Positions 63,449 through 64,000 of a stretch of DNA of 64,000 nucleotides are shown in pieces. The notes under the pieces are model-generated. The model did not search any database. It saw only the letters and a list, made by a program, of their open reading frames with translations, and was not told where the DNA came from. Position numbers and translations under genes: made by a program. Position 1 is the first letter of the stretch; the number at the start of each line of letters is the position of its first letter. Source of the stretch: Aurantibacter crassamenti (GTDB lineage Bacteria > Bacteroidota > Bacteroidia > Flavobacteriales > Flavobacteriaceae); assembly GCF_016811105.1 (NCBI RefSeq), contig NZ_JAFBGM010000002.1:1424221-1488220 (forward strand), read 5' to 3'.

Positions 63449-63703
63449 ATGTTAAGCAAGTATATCCAATACTAAAAATACTGCCTGATATTCTCCTGAA
63501 ATTAAAACGCAGACGGATTCTGAATAACTTGACGGATTATTTACGTTGACGCAATCGTTATGTAAAAAATAATTTCCAATCTGTTCGGAGTAAAACGCAA
63601 GTAGTTCGCTTACTTCCCCCTACCGGGGTGGCAATTCGCAAGCAACACTTTAAGTACGCAAGTAGAACGCAAGCAACATCGCAAAAAAAACACTTGTGCC
63701 AAC
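63439..63703 (+). other. gene-less cassette Q
   Basis: 265 bp bounded by GTTGGCGCAA and TTGTGCCAAC (63694-63703), 9 of 10 bases complementary. No credible protein. It shares short words with other non-coding array segments: AATCGTTATGTA with cassette F, and CGCAGACGGA with the tail of cassette I (near 17490). Confidence 0.55.
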
Positions 63704-63880
63704 AGAACCTAAAAGTAATGCGGGCTTTGGTGTTTAATTCAATGGTTTATGTATTTTTAGATGGTCGCAAAATCTTTAGGATTTTGCTTTGGACTAGAAA
63801 AAAGTAAAACAAAACAAAAAGCTTCTGCTAAGCGTTGTGGCGCTATGGGAATTGTTTCTCTAAATCCGCACTACTCTTAG
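63689..63880 (+). repeat. cassette repeat r19, truncated at right
   Basis: Left arm TTGTGCCAAC (63694-63703). Inner arms 63709-63723 and 63866-63880 pair at 13 of 15, both exceptions A.C. The sequence breaks off right after CTTAG, where the CCGTT end should follow. Confidence 0.85.
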
Positions 63881-64000
63881 GTACTGTGTCAAAAAACAAG
63901 TTTTTTCTTTAAAATTTAGGAAACAAGTTGAGTAATCAAATTGTTATCCTGCGCAGCAAGGGCTTTATGCTTTTGCTGCTTTTTTGTTTCAAAATTTGCA
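63881..64000 (-). mobile_element. probable insertion-sequence end, running off the window
   Basis: GTACTGTGTCAAAAAACAAG starts exactly where r19 is cut and looks like a terminal repeat. On the minus strand a frame enters from the window edge and ends at the complement of 63916-63918, reading FETKKQQKHKALAAQDNNLI before the last residues TQLVS. This resembles the lysine/glutamine-rich tail of a transposase. The IS family cannot be told. Confidence 0.5.

Larger units (their letters stand above)
61497..63880 (+). mobile_element. gene-cassette array 2 (integron-like, no integrase seen)
   Basis: Four repeats (r16-r19) in the same direction as array 1 bound three cassettes: O (lipoprotein), P (membrane protein) and Q (no gene). 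Their terminal arms match at 9, 10 and 9 of 10 bases. The right end is truncated within r19 by a probable insertion sequence, so the array may continue beyond the window. Confidence 0.75.

Noticed and set aside
7342..63880. The repeats as CRISPR
   Set aside because: Units are about 190 bp, variable and separated by whole genes; there are no short uniform spacers and no cas genes.

Overview
The window is AT-rich DNA from a member of the Flavobacteriaceae (Bacteroidota), probably marine. This rests on protein types typical of the group (DUF368, DUF349 and DUF6090 proteins, SusC-like outer-membrane beta-barrels, many lipoproteins, AraC regulators), on possible TTG/TAnnTTTG promoters, and on the absence of clear Shine-Dalgarno sites. 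I found no rRNA, tRNA or CRISPR.

Layout. 1-5580: ordinary chromosome (two DUF368 membrane proteins, shikimate dehydrogenase, a DUF349 protein, an amidohydrolase lipoprotein). 5600-26138: a gene-cassette array. 27415-61285: ordinary chromosome again, with a transporter plus mannitol-type dehydrogenase, a stress/SnoaL/MoaF cluster, secreted enzymes of carbohydrate type, a TonB-dependent receptor, an ergothioneine pair (egtB-egtD), and a redox-repair cluster (msrA-selO-msrB). 61497-63880: a second, shorter cassette array, cut at its right end by what looks like an insertion sequence.

The most interesting feature is the pair of arrays. About 20 repeats of roughly 125-225 bp, all in the same orientation, separate one to three genes each. 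These genes are accessory types: toxin-antitoxin pairs, a SIR2/AbiC-like defence operon, regulators, a transporter and unknown small proteins. Every well-preserved cassette begins with GTT plus about 11 cassette-specific bases and ends with their reverse complement. This is the arrangement of integron cassettes, where the R' and R'' arms match across the cassette. The repeats themselves have paired inner arms that covary between copies. They also have conserved A.C mispairs on the top strand, which become G.T wobbles on the bottom strand, so the bottom strand would fold better. These properties recall integron attC sites, which recombine as folded bottom strands. However, the repeats are longer than usual attC sites and no integrase gene is in the window. 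I interpret the arrays as integron-like cassette arrays or a related, possibly undescribed, cassette system. The structure is visible in the sequence; the mechanism is inference.

The genes in the arrays mostly point the same way as the repeats (exceptions: the toxin-antitoxin pair at 5849-7231 and the SDR/TetR pair at 22896-24303). One toxin-antitoxin cassette occurs twice, nearly identical, and the second copy has a frameshifted toxin. Two cassettes carry no recognisable gene.
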